This document shows, in pieces, positions 42,901 through 52,512 of a stretch of 64,000 bases of DNA (position 1 is the first letter of the stretch; the number at the start of each line of letters is the position of its first letter). The DNA is from Closterium sp. NIES-65 (taxonomy: Eukaryota; Streptophyta; Zygnematophyceae; Desmidiales; Closteriaceae). A program made the translations under genes and the position numbers. Location: assembly GCA_948144175.1 (NCBI GenBank), contig CANXME010000232.1:1-64000 (forward strand), written 5' to 3'. Under the pieces are notes generated by a model, which saw nothing but the letters and a program-made list of their open reading frames with translations, searched no databases and had not been told where the DNA came from.

Positions 42901-44513
42901 CCAACCCCTCCAACGGCGTTGCACTCCCCCTGGGATGCAGACCCCTCTCCAGCCTGCCCCCCACCGTGCCACGCCAGCGCCGGCAGCTGCCACATAGATC
43001 TGTACACGTCCTTGCTCTCGTGCAGATCCCAAAGCACCCGATTGCCCAGCTTCCCCTTATAAGTGCGAGCCCCATCCGTGTTGGTGTTCACCCCAGCCTT
43101 GCCAAGCTTACGGAGGGAGATGAGGTTGGCCTTCAGGTCGGGGACGAGGAGAACGTCGTGCAGCACCACCGGCTTGCCATCCGCTCCCTTAAATGCAGCT
43201 CGTCCCGCACCAGCCACCTTCAACATGTGTCCAGAGGCAGAGCACACCTCATTAATCGGTGCAGCGCGTACGTCGTCCAGCAGGTCCTTGCGCGGCGTCA
43301 TTGTCCAAGCAGCGCCTGTGTCCAACACCCAATAGTCCAGGGGGTGCAGCTCTGCTCCAGCCTTAGCAGATGCGTCTCCTTGCTCCCCCTTGTCTCCCAT
43401 ATGGAAGAATTGGCCTGCGGTGCGCTCCTTCTTCTTCTCCGCACCGCCGTTGCCCTTCGGGTTGTTGTCGGACGAATCAGCGACCATGTTGGCGCCGTTT
43501 TTCTGATTCCTCCGCGCGCCGCCATCCTGGTGACGATTCTGGGGGGTCCATCCATCGGGTTTCTTATAGCACAAAAACCAGGGGTGCCCTTCCTTCTCAC
43601 AATACCAGCAACTCCCTTTCATTTTGCCACCAGCACCCGACTTGCCCCCACGTCCAGATTTCGCACCGCGACCCCAACCGGTACCTCCTTGTTGGTCGTT
43701 GGAGTCGTCGTCTTTCTTTGCACCGCGTCCAGCACCACCGAAGCCACGTCCTTTGCCACGTCGGCTCCCTTGCATCCCGTAGCCGCTGCTGCCGTCGTCT
43801 CCACCCCTCAGTTGGCGGCGACGGAAGTCCTCCTCCAGAATCTTCGTCCGCACCCACTCGAGCGTCCACAAGCTCTGGTTCTGCGGCAGGCTCAATCCGC
43901 TCGTAAATTGAAGCCACGATTCCGGCAGCAGCGAGAGCATCTTCAAGCACTTTGTTTGCTCCGGGTAGGTGATTCCTGCGGTCGCCAACTTCGCGTAGAG
44001 GTCGCGCAATTTGTCCAGGACAGGTTGCACCGGCTCTCCCTCGCTCAGGCGCAACGCGGACAGCTCCCTCTCCAGCATCAATGTTGCAACAACGGAGGTC
44101 GGGGCGTGCAGCTCCTTCAACACCGTCCACGCCTTCGGACCGCACTCAACCTCCGGCAGCAGGTGCATGACGTGGTGACGCTGGTTCAGCTCCAAACTCT
44201 GCGACATCAAGTAGTAGCCAGCCGAGGCGCGCTCGTCCCAATCTTCCTGAAGGGCGGGGTCACTCGGTCTAGGCTCTTCCCCAATCATTAGTTTCAGCAA
44301 TCCGATTTGACGGAAATAAAGTTGCATTTTCCAGGCCCAATCATCATAGCCCTCACCATTGAACTTCTCGACGGTGAAGTTTTTCAGCACCTCCTTGATC
44401 AGCGAGCCCTGGTTTGTTCGCGCTCCCCTTGGCGCAGAAACACCAGAATCATGGCTGCCGCTACGATCTTGGGCTGAAGATTCACCAGCTACCGCCGAGG
44501 TGTTGCCCGCCAT
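39933..44513 (-). CDS. Copia Gag-Pol polyprotein of A3 (1526 aa)
   Basis: The minus-strand frame has the same length and domain order as A2. It keeps the CCHC knuckle (CWYCEKEGHPWFLC), protease LDTGAAW, integrase IRTDRGGEF and NGVAERANR, RT YVDD and RNase H FTDATW, VESEYMA and CDSKGAL. No stop or frameshift is present. It differs from A2 at few residues, for example ALVPKTY instead of AHVPKTY in the integrase C-terminal region, and KTKKP instead of ITKKP in the linker. Transcription would start in the 5' LTR, but A4 splits that LTR about 175 bp from its outer end, so promoter function may be lost although the protein is intact. Confidence 0.96.
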   Translation of the reverse strand: MAGNTSAVAGESSAQDRSGSHDSGVSAPRGARTNQGSLIKEVLKNFTVEKFNGEGYDDWAWKMQLYFRQIGLLKLMIGEEPRPSDPALQEDWDERASAGYYLMSQSLELNQRHHVMHLLPEVECGPKAWTVLKELHAPTSVVATLMLERELSALRLSEGEPVQPVLDKLRDLYAKLATAGITYPEQTKCLKMLSLLPESWLQFTSGLSLPQNQSLWTLEWVRTKILEEDFRRRQLRGGDDGSSGYGMQGSRRGKGRGFGGAGRGAKKDDDSNDQQGGTGWGRGAKSGRGGKSGAGGKMKGSCWYCEKEGHPWFLCYKKPDGWTPQNRHQDGGARRNQKNGANMVADSSDNNPKGNGGAEKKKERTAGQFFHMGDKGEQGDASAKAGAELHPLDYWVLDTGAAWTMTPRKDLLDDVRAAPINEVCSASGHMLKVAGAGRAAFKGADGKPVVLHDVLLVPDLKANLISLRKLGKAGVNTNTDGARTYKGKLGNRVLWDLHESKDVYRSMWQLPALAWHGGGQAGEGSASQGECNAVGGVGVKVSARSGETDWATAHRRLGHVAMPLLKQLEKDGAVKGLKLNGQPPDDNCEICLLSKFTRFPFHSVAGRSKKPLELVHMDLVGPLPVQGHKGERYFLTIVDDWSRLMWAYPLKQKDHAASTIRDDWLPFVEKQAECVVKRIRTDRGGEFLGTDMTAWLKKQGIQRELTTAYTPQSNGVAERANRTILETARALLIESGLGNLMWPHAVRHATVARNRVLTKVGDDSWVPLERWLGRKPPVDMLRVFGCMAVALVPKTYRSKLGASAIWCVHLGLAAESKGWLLWEPSKGVLFDSRDVKFVEGMMYGSWEKQPEARVSQQMEQITMQLDLTPSVWEEGEEAAAEGGDKEKVQEAPAGGGDGVEISGSTSGAAGSEGGEQQQGKTKKPKGVIMKGWETPVSRPGRTRMATKKLTAGADVAEQQLGTEEALLILPHGYDPDEEDQPAYCFLAPAPEEPASMEEALAGPDRDKWLASRDAEYQSLLENGTWELVVLPEGKKAVQCKWVLRIKTDDKGQVTIYKSRLVAKGFMQKEKRDFNEIFAPTAKPPTLRVLLADAAVSGKFIIQMDISTAFLNGILEEEVFMTQPPGYEDGTGRVCKLKKSIYGLKQAPRCWYQKLAAVLEEMGFRTSSCDESLFLKGEGEKLVLFLVYVDDILLFSSSMKEIQKVQQQLMENFKCKNLGEVKYYLGMHVERDLDHRWLKLHQEKFIKELGEKYGIENERKVATPLPAEFKLVKAAEDEGVEAEEQHQFQSLVGSLLYAAVHTRPDISFSVGQLARVVQNPSEEQVDAAERVVKYLNSHPSIGVQYSASAQVKQKGVEVLKEKGERLGEGKLFLTCFTDATWASEKEDSSSVGGYICVVGGGPVSWRSKKQTETALSSVESEYMAMFHGVKEVIWLRRLLEEIGQEQKVATPLFCDSKGALGMARNAVLHGLNKHMRIKWHWLRKEVKRGTVNPIYIKTHQQPADFLTKRLADESHWRCVRMSGMSMN

Positions 44514-44544
44514 AGCTACCTATATCGAGGATCACTATAACGCA

Positions 44545-44556
44545 GCTCTGATACCA
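44545..44556 (-). promoter_or_regulatory. Primer binding site of A3
   Basis: Reverse complement of TGGTATCAGAGC, three bases inside the 5' LTR border at 44560. Confidence 0.85.
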
Positions 44557-44559
44557 GCT

Positions 44560-45477
44560 TGTTGGTGTAAGGGCCTAATAAACTCAAGCTATTAAGACTT
44601 TATCACACTTAAAACCTCTCCTCGGGGTCACCTCCAAGGGTCCTTGGGTGCCTGGTACAAGACCAGCCCCTATCCTCGGGTCCGAGTTTGTAGAGAGAGG
44701 GATCAAGAGGGACTTAGTCAAAACAGCAAGAGTACCTTGAACGTCGCGCAGCGTATCGTGCAGACCGTCGATCGGATTAAGCTGAGAATTTCCTATATCG
44801 AAGCTCACTCTAAGAGCTTTAAAATAAGCCAAGTTGCCTCGCGAAAAGTTCTGCCATTACGAAGTTATGGCTCGGACAGCGTTAGCCTAGCGTTGGAGTG
44901 CTAGCGTACTAGCGTTGACTCGGGTAGCATTTCGCCGTCGCACCGCGTAGAAAAGAAATTCCAGCAAGGAAGGAATTCGCTTGAATCAATTTTACTATGT
45001 TCAGGTACAAACAGAGAAGGAATAAATAGCTCTAGCTAGCAAGGACCTTGGGAATCAACCTGGGAACAACCAGGGATGATCCCAAATAATTCCAAGCAAC
45101 AGAACCAACCTGGCTGGACAAAATAGCAAGTGATAGGTTGGTGAACAACCTCTGGTTCTGTTTTTCCAACCTGGGGAAACAACAACGAGGTTCAGGTCCT
45201 AAAAACAGAACCTGTTTTGTCTTTGCCCAACCAGCCAAATGCTGGTTCCGCTGGTTTCCCCTGGCCCTGTAGCATGCAGATACAGACAAACAACATCCAA
45301 CCTTCACCTAAATTGTACCCCTATAGTGCCTGCCCTGCTACACTATAGTCAACCAAACAAAACAGTACAATTTCGAGTTGGATAGAACTGAATCTGCGCA
45401 ATCAAGTAAGTTGAACCGCAAAGCTTCCATCTTGGGTTCCTTTGCGAGCTCGTCCTTTCTGCTTGTACTGTTCATAG
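44560..45477 (-). repeat. 5' LTR of A3, inner part
   Basis: The first 918 bp of the LTR as read on the plus strand, ending CATAG at 45473-45477, where A4 begins. Confidence 0.95.
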
Positions 45478-46570
45478 TGTTGGGTGCAAATTCACATTGC
45501 ACGACATCCTGCCGTCTGTTTGTACGAGTATGCGTGTGCGAATGCATTTGCGTGTGAATGGTATGCTTGTGTGTTTGTTTGCTTTCGCAATTTTCGCTTG
45601 AAGCATTTGCAGGTACTCGCAAAATGTGCGCTTCGGCATAACATTGTACGCGCTATGAACAGTACAAGCAGAAAGGACGAGCTCGCAAAGGAACCCAAGA
45701 TGGAAGCTTTGCGGTTCAACTTACTTGATTGCGCAGATTCAGTTCTATCCAACTCGAAATTGTACTGTTTTGTTTGGTTGACTATAGTGTAGCAGGGCAG
45801 GCACTATAGGGGTACAATTTAGGTAAAGGTTGGATGTTGTTTGTCTGTATCTGCATGCTACAGGGCCAGGGGAAACCAGCGGAACCAGCATTTGGCTGGT
45901 TGGGCAAAGACAAAACAGGTTCTGTTTTTAGGACCTGAACCTGGTTGTTGTTTCCCCAGGTTGGAAAAACAGAACCAGAGGTTGTTCACCAACCTATCAC
46001 CTGCTATTTTGTCCAGCCAGGTTGGTTCTGTTGCTTGGAATTATTTGGGATCATCCCTGGTTGTTCCCAGGTTGATTCCCAAGGTCCTTGCCAGCTAGAG
46101 CTATTTATTCCTTCTCTGTTTGTACCTGAATATAGTGAAATTGATTCAAGCGAATTCCTTCCTTGCTGGAATTTCTTGTCTACGCGGTGCGACGGCGGAA
46201 TGCTACCCGAGTCAACGCTAGTACGCTAGCACTCCAACGCTAGGCTAACGCTGTCCGAGCCATAACTTCGTAATGGCAGAACTTTTCGCGAGGCAACTTG
46301 GCTTATTTTAAAGCTCTTAGAGTGAGCTTCGATATAGGAAATTCTCAGCTTAATCCGATCGACGGTCTGCACGATACGCTGCGCGACGTTCAAGGTACTC
46401 TTGCTGTTTTGACTAAGTCCCTCTTGATCCCTCTCTCTACAAACTCGGACCCGAGGATAGGGGCTGGTCTTGTACCAGGCACCCAAGGACCCTTGGAGGT
46501 GACCCCGAGGAGAGGTTTTAAGTGTGATAAAGTCTTAATAGCTTGAGTTTATCAGGCCCTTACACCAACA
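45478..46570 (+). repeat. 5' LTR of A4
   Basis: 1093 bp. It shares GTATGCTTGTG with the 3' LTR of A4, against GTATGTTTGTG in A2 and A3, marking a subfamily. Confidence 0.96.
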
Positions 46571-46573
46571 AGC

Positions 46574-46585
46574 TGGTATCAGAGC
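46574..46585 (+). promoter_or_regulatory. Primer binding site of A4
   Basis: TGGTATCAGAGC, three bases after the 5' LTR. Confidence 0.86.
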
Positions 46586-46616
46586 TGCGTTATAGTGATC
46601 CTCGATATAGGTAGCT

Positions 46617-49600
46617 ATGGCGGGCAACACCTCGGCGGTAGCTGGTGAATCTTCAGCCCATGATCGTAGCGGCAGCCATGATTCTGGTGTTTCTGCGCCA
46701 AGGGGAGCGCGAACAAGCCAGGGCTCGCTGATCAAGGAGGTGCTGAAAAACTTCACCGTCGAGAAGTTCAATGGTGAGGGCTATGATGATTGGGCCTGGA
46801 AAATGCAACTTTATTTCCGTCAAATCGGATTGCTGAAACTAATGATTGGGGAGGAGCCTAGACCGAGTGACCCCGCCCTTCAGGAAGATTGGGACGAGCG
46901 CGCCTCGGCTGGCTACTACTTGATGTCGCAGAGTTTGGAGCTGAACCAGCGTCACCACGTCATGCACCTGCTGCCGGAGGTTGAGTGCGGTCCGAAGGCG
47001 TGGACGGTGTTGAAGGAGCTGCACGCCCCGACCTCCGTTGTTGCAACATTGATGCTGGAGAGGGAGCTGTCCGCGTTGCGCCTAAGCGAGGGAGAGCCGG
47101 TACAACCTGTCCTGGACAAATTGCGCGACCTCTACGCGAAGTTGGCGACCGCAGGAATCACCTACCTGGAGCAAACAAAGTGCTTGAAGATGCTCTCGCT
47201 GCTGCCGGAATCGTGGCTTCAATTTACGAGCGGATTGAGCCTGCCGCAGAACCAGAGCTTGTGGACGCTCGAGTGGGTGCGGACGAAGATTCTGGAGGAG
47301 GACTTCCGTCGCCGCCAACTGAGGGGTGGAGACGACGGCAGCAGCGGCTACGGGATGCAAGGGAGCCGACGTGGCAAAGGACGTGGCTTCGGTGGTGCTG
47401 GACGCGGTGCAAAGAAAGACGACGACTCCAACGACCAACAAGGAGGTACCGGTTGGGGTCGCGGTGCGAAATCTGGACGTGGGGGCAAGTCGGGTGCTGG
47501 TGGCAAAATGAAAGGGAGTTGCTGGTATTGTGAGAAGGAAGGGCACCCCTGGTTTTTGTGCTATAAGAAACCCGATGGATGGACCCCCCAGAATCGTCAC
47601 CAGGATGGCGGCGCGCGGAGGAACCAGAAAAACGGCGCCAACATGATCGCTGATTCGTCCGACAACAACCCGAAGGGCAACGGCGGTGCGGAGAAGAAGA
47701 AGGAGCGCACCGCGGGCCAATTCTTCCATATGGGAGACAAGGGGGAGCAAGGAGACGCATCTGCTAAGGCTAGAGCAGAGCTGCACCCCCTGGACTATTG
47801 GGTGTTGGACACAGGCGCTGCTTGGACAATGACGCCGCGCAAGGACCTGCTGGACGACGTACGCGCTGCACCGATTAATGAGGTGTGCTCTGCCTCTGGA
47901 CACATGTTGAAGGTGGCTGGTGCGGGACGAGCTGCATTTAAGGGAGCGGATGGCAAGCCGGTGGTGCTGCACGACGTTCTCCTCGTCCCCGACCTGAAGG
48001 CCAACCTCATCTCCCTCCGTAAGCTTGGCAAGGCTGGGGTGAACACCAACACGGATGGGGCTCGCACTTATAAGGGGAAGCTGGGCAATCGGGTGCTTTG
48101 GGATCTGCACGAGAGCAAGGACGTGTACAGATCTATGTGGCAGCTGCCGGCGCTGGCGTGGCACGGTGGGGGGCAGGCTGGAGAGGGGTCTGCATCCCAG
48201 GGGGAGTGCAACGCCGTTGGAGGGGTTGGTGTGAAAGTGTCGGCCAGATCTGGGGAGACAGATTGGGCAACTGCACACCGACGTTTGGGGCATGTGGCAA
48301 TGCCTTTGCTGAAGCAGCTGGAGAAGGATGGAGCCGTTAAGGGCTTAAAGCTGAACGGACAACCACCCGATGATAACTGTGAAATTTGCCTCCTTTCAAA
48401 GTTCACCCGTTTTCCCTTCCATAGTGTGGCTGGCAGGAGCAAAAAGCCGTTGGAGCTGGTCCACATGGACTTGGTGGGGCCGCTGCCGGTGCAAGGGCAC
48501 AAGGGGGAGCGGTACTTCCTAACCATAGTGGATGACTGGAGCAGGCTAATGTGGGCGTATCCGCTGAAGCAGAAAGATCACGCCGCCTCCACGATTCGGG
48601 ACGATTGGCTGCCGTTCGTGGAGAAGCAAGCGGAGTGTGTGGTGAAGCGGATTAGGACAGATCGGGGTGGTGAGTTCCTTGGAGCTGAGATGACGGCCTG
48701 GCTCAAGAAGCAGGGCATCCAGAGGGAGCTGACCACGGCTTACACCCCACAGTCCAACGGTGTAGCAGAACGGGCGAACCGGACAATTCTGGAGACAGCT
48801 AGGGCGCTGCTCATAGAATCTGGGCTGGGCAACTTGATGTGGCCCCATGCTGTTCGGCACGCTACCGTCGCTAGGAACAGGGTACTCACAAAGGTTGGGG
48901 ATGACTCGTGGGTGCCGTTGGAGAGGTGGCTTGGGAGGAAGCCGCCGGTGGACATGCTGAGGGTGTTCGGTTGCATGGCAGTCGCCCACGTTCCCAAGAC
49001 CTACCGCAGTAAGTTGGGGGCGAGTGCAATCTGGTGTGTACATTTGGGGCTGGCTGCTGAAAGCAAGGGATGGCTGCTGTGGGAGCCTTCCAAGGGTGTG
49101 TTGTTTGACAGCAGGGATGTGAAGTTTGTTGAGGGCATGATGTATGGGAGCTGGGAGAAACAGCCGGAGGCCAGGGTGTCCCAGCAGATGGAGCAGATCA
49201 CCATGCAGCTGGACCTGACTCCTAGTGTGTGGGAGGAGGGAGAGGAGGCAGCTGCAGAGGGTGGTGATAAAGAGAAGGTGCAGGAGGCACCTGCTGGTGG
49301 AGGTGATGGTGTGGAGATTAGCGGTAGCACTAGTGGAGCTGCTGGATCCGAGGGAGGAGAGCAGCAGCAGGGGAAAACTAAGAAGCCGAAGGGTGTCGTT
49401 ATGAAGGGATGGGAGACACCCGTCTCCAGGCCAGGACGTACCCGTATGGCTACTAAGAAGCTGACTGCAGGAGCTGATGTAGCGGAGCAGCAGCTTGGGA
49501 CCGAGGAGGCATTGCTGATTCTACCGCATGGCTATGACCCGGATGAGGAGGATCAACCTGCGTACTGTTTTCTTGCCCCTGCACCAGAGGAACCAGCTAG

Positions 49601-51197
49601 CATGGAGGAGGCATTAGCTGGACCAGATAGGGACAAATGGCTAGCTTCCAGGGATGCTGAGTACCAGAGCCTGCTGGAGAATGGGACTTGGGAACTAGTG
49701 GTGCTGCCTGAGGGAAAGAAAGCGGTACAATGCAAGTGGGTGCTAAGGATCAAGACTGACGACAAGGGGCAGGTCACCATCTACAAGAGTAGGTTGGTGG
49801 CTAAGGGGTTTATGCAGAAGGAGAAGCGGGACTTCAATGAGATCTTTGCTCCCACTGCCAAACCCCCTACCCTTCGTGTCTTGTTGGCAGATGCAGCCGT
49901 TGGTGGGAAGTTCATTATCCAGATGGATATATCAACGGCATTCCTCAACGGGATTTTAGAGGAGGAGGTGTTCATGACGCAGCCACCTGGGTATGAGGAT
50001 GGTACGGGCAGGGTGTGCAAGCTGAAAAAGTCCATCTACGGCTTGAAGCAGGCGCCACGCTGCTGGTACCAGAAGTTGGCAGCTGTTTTAGAGGAGATGG
50101 GATTCAGGACCAGCAGCTGTGATGAGAGCCTCTTTCTCAAGGGGGAGGGGGAGAAGCTGGTGCTGTTTCTGGTCTATGTGGACGACATTCTTCTCTTTAG
50201 CAGCAGCATGAAGGAGATCCAGAAGGTGCAGCAGCAGCTGATGGAGAACTTCAAGTGCAAGAACCTTGGGGAGGTAAAGTACTACCTCGGGATGCACGTA
50301 GAGAGGGATCCAGATCACAGGTGGTTGAAACTGCACCAGGAGAAGTTCATCAAGGAGCTTGGGGAGAAGTACGGAATTGAGAATGAGCGCAAGGTTGCAA
50401 CTCCCCTGCCAGCAGAATTCAAGCTTGTGAAAGCTGCAGAGGATGAAGGGGTTGAAGCCGAGGAGCAGCAGCAATTTCAGTCCTTGGTGGGCAGCCTCTT
50501 GTATGCAGCAGTTCACACGAGACCCGACATCTCTTTCTCGGTTGGGCAGCTGGCTAGGGTAGTGCAGAATCCATCAGAGGAGCAGGTGGATGCAGCTGAG
50601 CGTGTAGTGAAGTACCTGAACTCTCACCCAAGCATTGGAGTTCAATACTCCGCATCTGCGCAGGTGAAGCAGAAAGGGGTTGAGGTGCTGAAAGAGAAGG
50701 GGGAGAGGCTTGGAGAAGGCAAGCTCTTTCTCACTTGCTTTACCGATGCTACGTGGGCCTCTGAGAAGGAGGATTCCTCATCTGTGGGAGGATACATCTG
50801 CGTAGTTGGGGGAGGACCGGTTAGTTGGAGGTCCAAGAAGCAGACGGAGACAGCACTCTCTTCCGTGGAATCAGAGTACATGGCGATGTTCCATGGGGTG
50901 AAGGAGGTGATTTGGCTGAGGAGGCTGTTGGAGGAGATTGGCCAGGAGCAAAAGGTTGCTACGCCGCTGTTTTGTGATAGCAAGGGAGCTCTTGGGATGG
51001 CCAGGAACGCTGTGCTTCATGGGCTGAATAAGCACATGCGTATCAAGTGGCACTGGCTGCGTAAGGAGGTGAAGAGGGGGACGGTGAATCCGATCTACAT
51101 CAAGACTCACCAGCAGCCAGCAGACTTCCTCACCAAGAGGCTTGCGGATGAGTCTCATTGGCGTTGTGTGCGCATGAGTGGAATGAGCATGAACTAG
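46617..51197 (+). CDS. Copia Gag-Pol polyprotein of A4 (1526 aa)
   Basis: Same length and domain order as A2, with every catalytic motif kept: knuckle CWYCEKEGHPWFLC at 302-315, protease LDTGAAW, integrase D618, D682 and E718, YVDD at 1187-1190 and the RNase H triad. Scattered substitutions relative to A2 include SSAHDRS, ITYLEQT, ANMIADS, AKARAEL, AAVGGKF and ERDPDHR. None touches a motif. It groups with A1 at several positions (GAEMTAW, KGVVMKG), so A1 and A4 share a subfamily and A2 and A3 another. Potentially functional. Confidence 0.96.
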   Translation: MAGNTSAVAGESSAHDRSGSHDSGVSAPRGARTSQGSLIKEVLKNFTVEKFNGEGYDDWAWKMQLYFRQIGLLKLMIGEEPRPSDPALQEDWDERASAGYYLMSQSLELNQRHHVMHLLPEVECGPKAWTVLKELHAPTSVVATLMLERELSALRLSEGEPVQPVLDKLRDLYAKLATAGITYLEQTKCLKMLSLLPESWLQFTSGLSLPQNQSLWTLEWVRTKILEEDFRRRQLRGGDDGSSGYGMQGSRRGKGRGFGGAGRGAKKDDDSNDQQGGTGWGRGAKSGRGGKSGAGGKMKGSCWYCEKEGHPWFLCYKKPDGWTPQNRHQDGGARRNQKNGANMIADSSDNNPKGNGGAEKKKERTAGQFFHMGDKGEQGDASAKARAELHPLDYWVLDTGAAWTMTPRKDLLDDVRAAPINEVCSASGHMLKVAGAGRAAFKGADGKPVVLHDVLLVPDLKANLISLRKLGKAGVNTNTDGARTYKGKLGNRVLWDLHESKDVYRSMWQLPALAWHGGGQAGEGSASQGECNAVGGVGVKVSARSGETDWATAHRRLGHVAMPLLKQLEKDGAVKGLKLNGQPPDDNCEICLLSKFTRFPFHSVAGRSKKPLELVHMDLVGPLPVQGHKGERYFLTIVDDWSRLMWAYPLKQKDHAASTIRDDWLPFVEKQAECVVKRIRTDRGGEFLGAEMTAWLKKQGIQRELTTAYTPQSNGVAERANRTILETARALLIESGLGNLMWPHAVRHATVARNRVLTKVGDDSWVPLERWLGRKPPVDMLRVFGCMAVAHVPKTYRSKLGASAIWCVHLGLAAESKGWLLWEPSKGVLFDSRDVKFVEGMMYGSWEKQPEARVSQQMEQITMQLDLTPSVWEEGEEAAAEGGDKEKVQEAPAGGGDGVEISGSTSGAAGSEGGEQQQGKTKKPKGVVMKGWETPVSRPGRTRMATKKLTAGADVAEQQLGTEEALLILPHGYDPDEEDQPAYCFLAPAPEEPASMEEALAGPDRDKWLASRDAEYQSLLENGTWELVVLPEGKKAVQCKWVLRIKTDDKGQVTIYKSRLVAKGFMQKEKRDFNEIFAPTAKPPTLRVLLADAAVGGKFIIQMDISTAFLNGILEEEVFMTQPPGYEDGTGRVCKLKKSIYGLKQAPRCWYQKLAAVLEEMGFRTSSCDESLFLKGEGEKLVLFLVYVDDILLFSSSMKEIQKVQQQLMENFKCKNLGEVKYYLGMHVERDPDHRWLKLHQEKFIKELGEKYGIENERKVATPLPAEFKLVKAAEDEGVEAEEQQQFQSLVGSLLYAAVHTRPDISFSVGQLARVVQNPSEEQVDAAERVVKYLNSHPSIGVQYSASAQVKQKGVEVLKEKGERLGEGKLFLTCFTDATWASEKEDSSSVGGYICVVGGGPVSWRSKKQTETALSSVESEYMAMFHGVKEVIWLRRLLEEIGQEQKVATPLFCDSKGALGMARNAVLHGLNKHMRIKWHWLRKEVKRGTVNPIYIKTHQQPADFLTKRLADESHWRCVRMSGMSMN

Positions 51198-51225
51198 TAT
51201 GGAATGATGGGGATGCAGCCGGCAG

Positions 51226-51239
51226 GCTGAGGGGGAGTG
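51226..51239 (+). promoter_or_regulatory. Polypurine tract of A4
   Basis: GCTGAGGGGGAGTG immediately before the 3' LTR. Confidence 0.82.
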
Positions 51240-52332
51240 TGTTGGGTGCAAATTCACATTGCACGACATCCTGCCGTCTGTTTGTACGAGTATGCGTGTG
51301 CGAATGCATTTGCGTGTGAATGGTATGCTTGTGTGTTTGTTTGCTTTCGCAATTTTCGCTTGAAGCATTTGCAGGTACTCGCAAAATGTGCGCTTCGGCA
51401 TAACATTGTACGCGCTATGAACAGTACAAGCAGAAAGGACGAGCTCGCAAAGGAACCCAAGATGGAAGCTTTGCGGTTCAACTTACTTGATTGCGCAGAT
51501 TCAGTTCTATCCAACTCGAAATTGTACTGTTTTGTTTGGTTGACTATAGTGTAGCAGGGCAGGCACTATAGGGGTACAATTTAGGTAAAGGTTGGATGTT
51601 GTTTGTCTGTATCTGCATGCTACAGGGCCAGGGGAAACCAGCGGAACCAGCATTTGGCTGGTTGGGCAAAGACAAAACAGGTTCTGTTTTTAGGACCTGA
51701 ACCTGGTTGTTGTTTTCCCAGGTTGGAAAAACAGAACCAGAGGTTGTTCACCAACCTATCACCTGCTATTTTGTTCAGCCAGGTTGGTTCTGTTGCTTGG
51801 AATTATTTGGGATCATCCCTGGTTGTTCCCAGGTTGATTCCCAATGTCCTTGCTAGCTAGAGCTATTTATTCCTTCTCTGTTTGTACCTGAATATATTGA
51901 AATTGATTCAAGCGAATTCCTTCCTTGCTGGAATTTCTTTTCTACGCGGTGCGACGGCGGAATGCTACCCGAGTCAACGCTAGTACGCTAGCACTCCAAC
52001 GCTAGGCTAACGCTGTCCGAGCCATAACTTCGTAATGGCAGAACTTTTCGCGAGGCAACTTGGCTTATTTTTAAGCTCTTAGAGTGAGCTTCGATATAGG
52101 AAATTCTCAGCTTAATCCGATCGACGGTCTGCACGATACGCTGCGCGACGTTCAAGGTACTCTTGCTGTTTTGACTAAGTCCCTCTTGATCCCTCTCTCT
52201 ACAAACTCGGACCCGAGGATAGGGGCTGGTCTTGTACCAGGCACCCAAGGACCCTTGGAGGTGACCCCGAGGAGAGGTTTTAAGTGTGATAAAGTCTTAA
52301 TAGCTTGAGTTTATTAGGCCCTTACACCAACA
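51240..52332 (+). repeat. 3' LTR of A4
   Basis: 1093 bp. It differs from the 5' LTR at about eight positions, for example TTTTCCC for TTTCCCC near 51715, AATGTCC for AAGGTCC near 51844, and TATATTG for TATAGTG near 51896. Confidence 0.95.
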
Positions 52333-52512
52333 CATAGCGCGTACAATGTTATGCCGAAGCGCACATTTTGCGAGTACCTGCAAATGCTTCAAGCGAAAAT
52401 TGCGAAAGCAAACAAACACACAAACATACCATTCACACGCAAATGCATTCGCACACGCATACTCGTACAAACAGACGGCAGGATGTCGTGCAATGTGAAT
52501 TTGCACCCAACA
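52333..52512 (-). repeat. 5' LTR of A3, outer part
   Basis: It begins with the second CATAG copy and continues the A3 LTR to CCCAACA. It is followed by GGCAA, the A3 target duplication. Confidence 0.95.

Larger units (their letters stand above)
45478..52332 (+). mobile_element. Family A copy A4 (structurally intact), nested in A3
   Basis: This 6855-bp element has LTRs at 45478-46570 and 51240-52332 and an unbroken 1526-codon frame. Its perfect duplication CATAG (45473-45477 and 52333-52337) interrupts the 5' LTR of A3. It is in the opposite orientation to A3, 5' end to 5' end. Its two LTRs differ at about eight sites, all in the 3' 60 percent of the LTR. Confidence 0.97.
38798..52512 (-). 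mobile_element. Family A copy A3 (intact frame), interrupted by A4
   Basis: LTRs at 38798-39890 and 44560-45477 plus 52338-52512 bracket an intact polyprotein frame. The outer duplication GGCAA is perfect (38793-38797 and 52513-52517), proving that the right LTR end at 52512 belongs to this element. Element A4 is inserted within its 5' LTR with its own duplication CATAG. Without A4 and one CATAG, A3 is a normal-length element. The two A3 LTRs differ at one site that I could find (CAACCAGG versus CAACGAGG near 45186). Confidence 0.97.
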
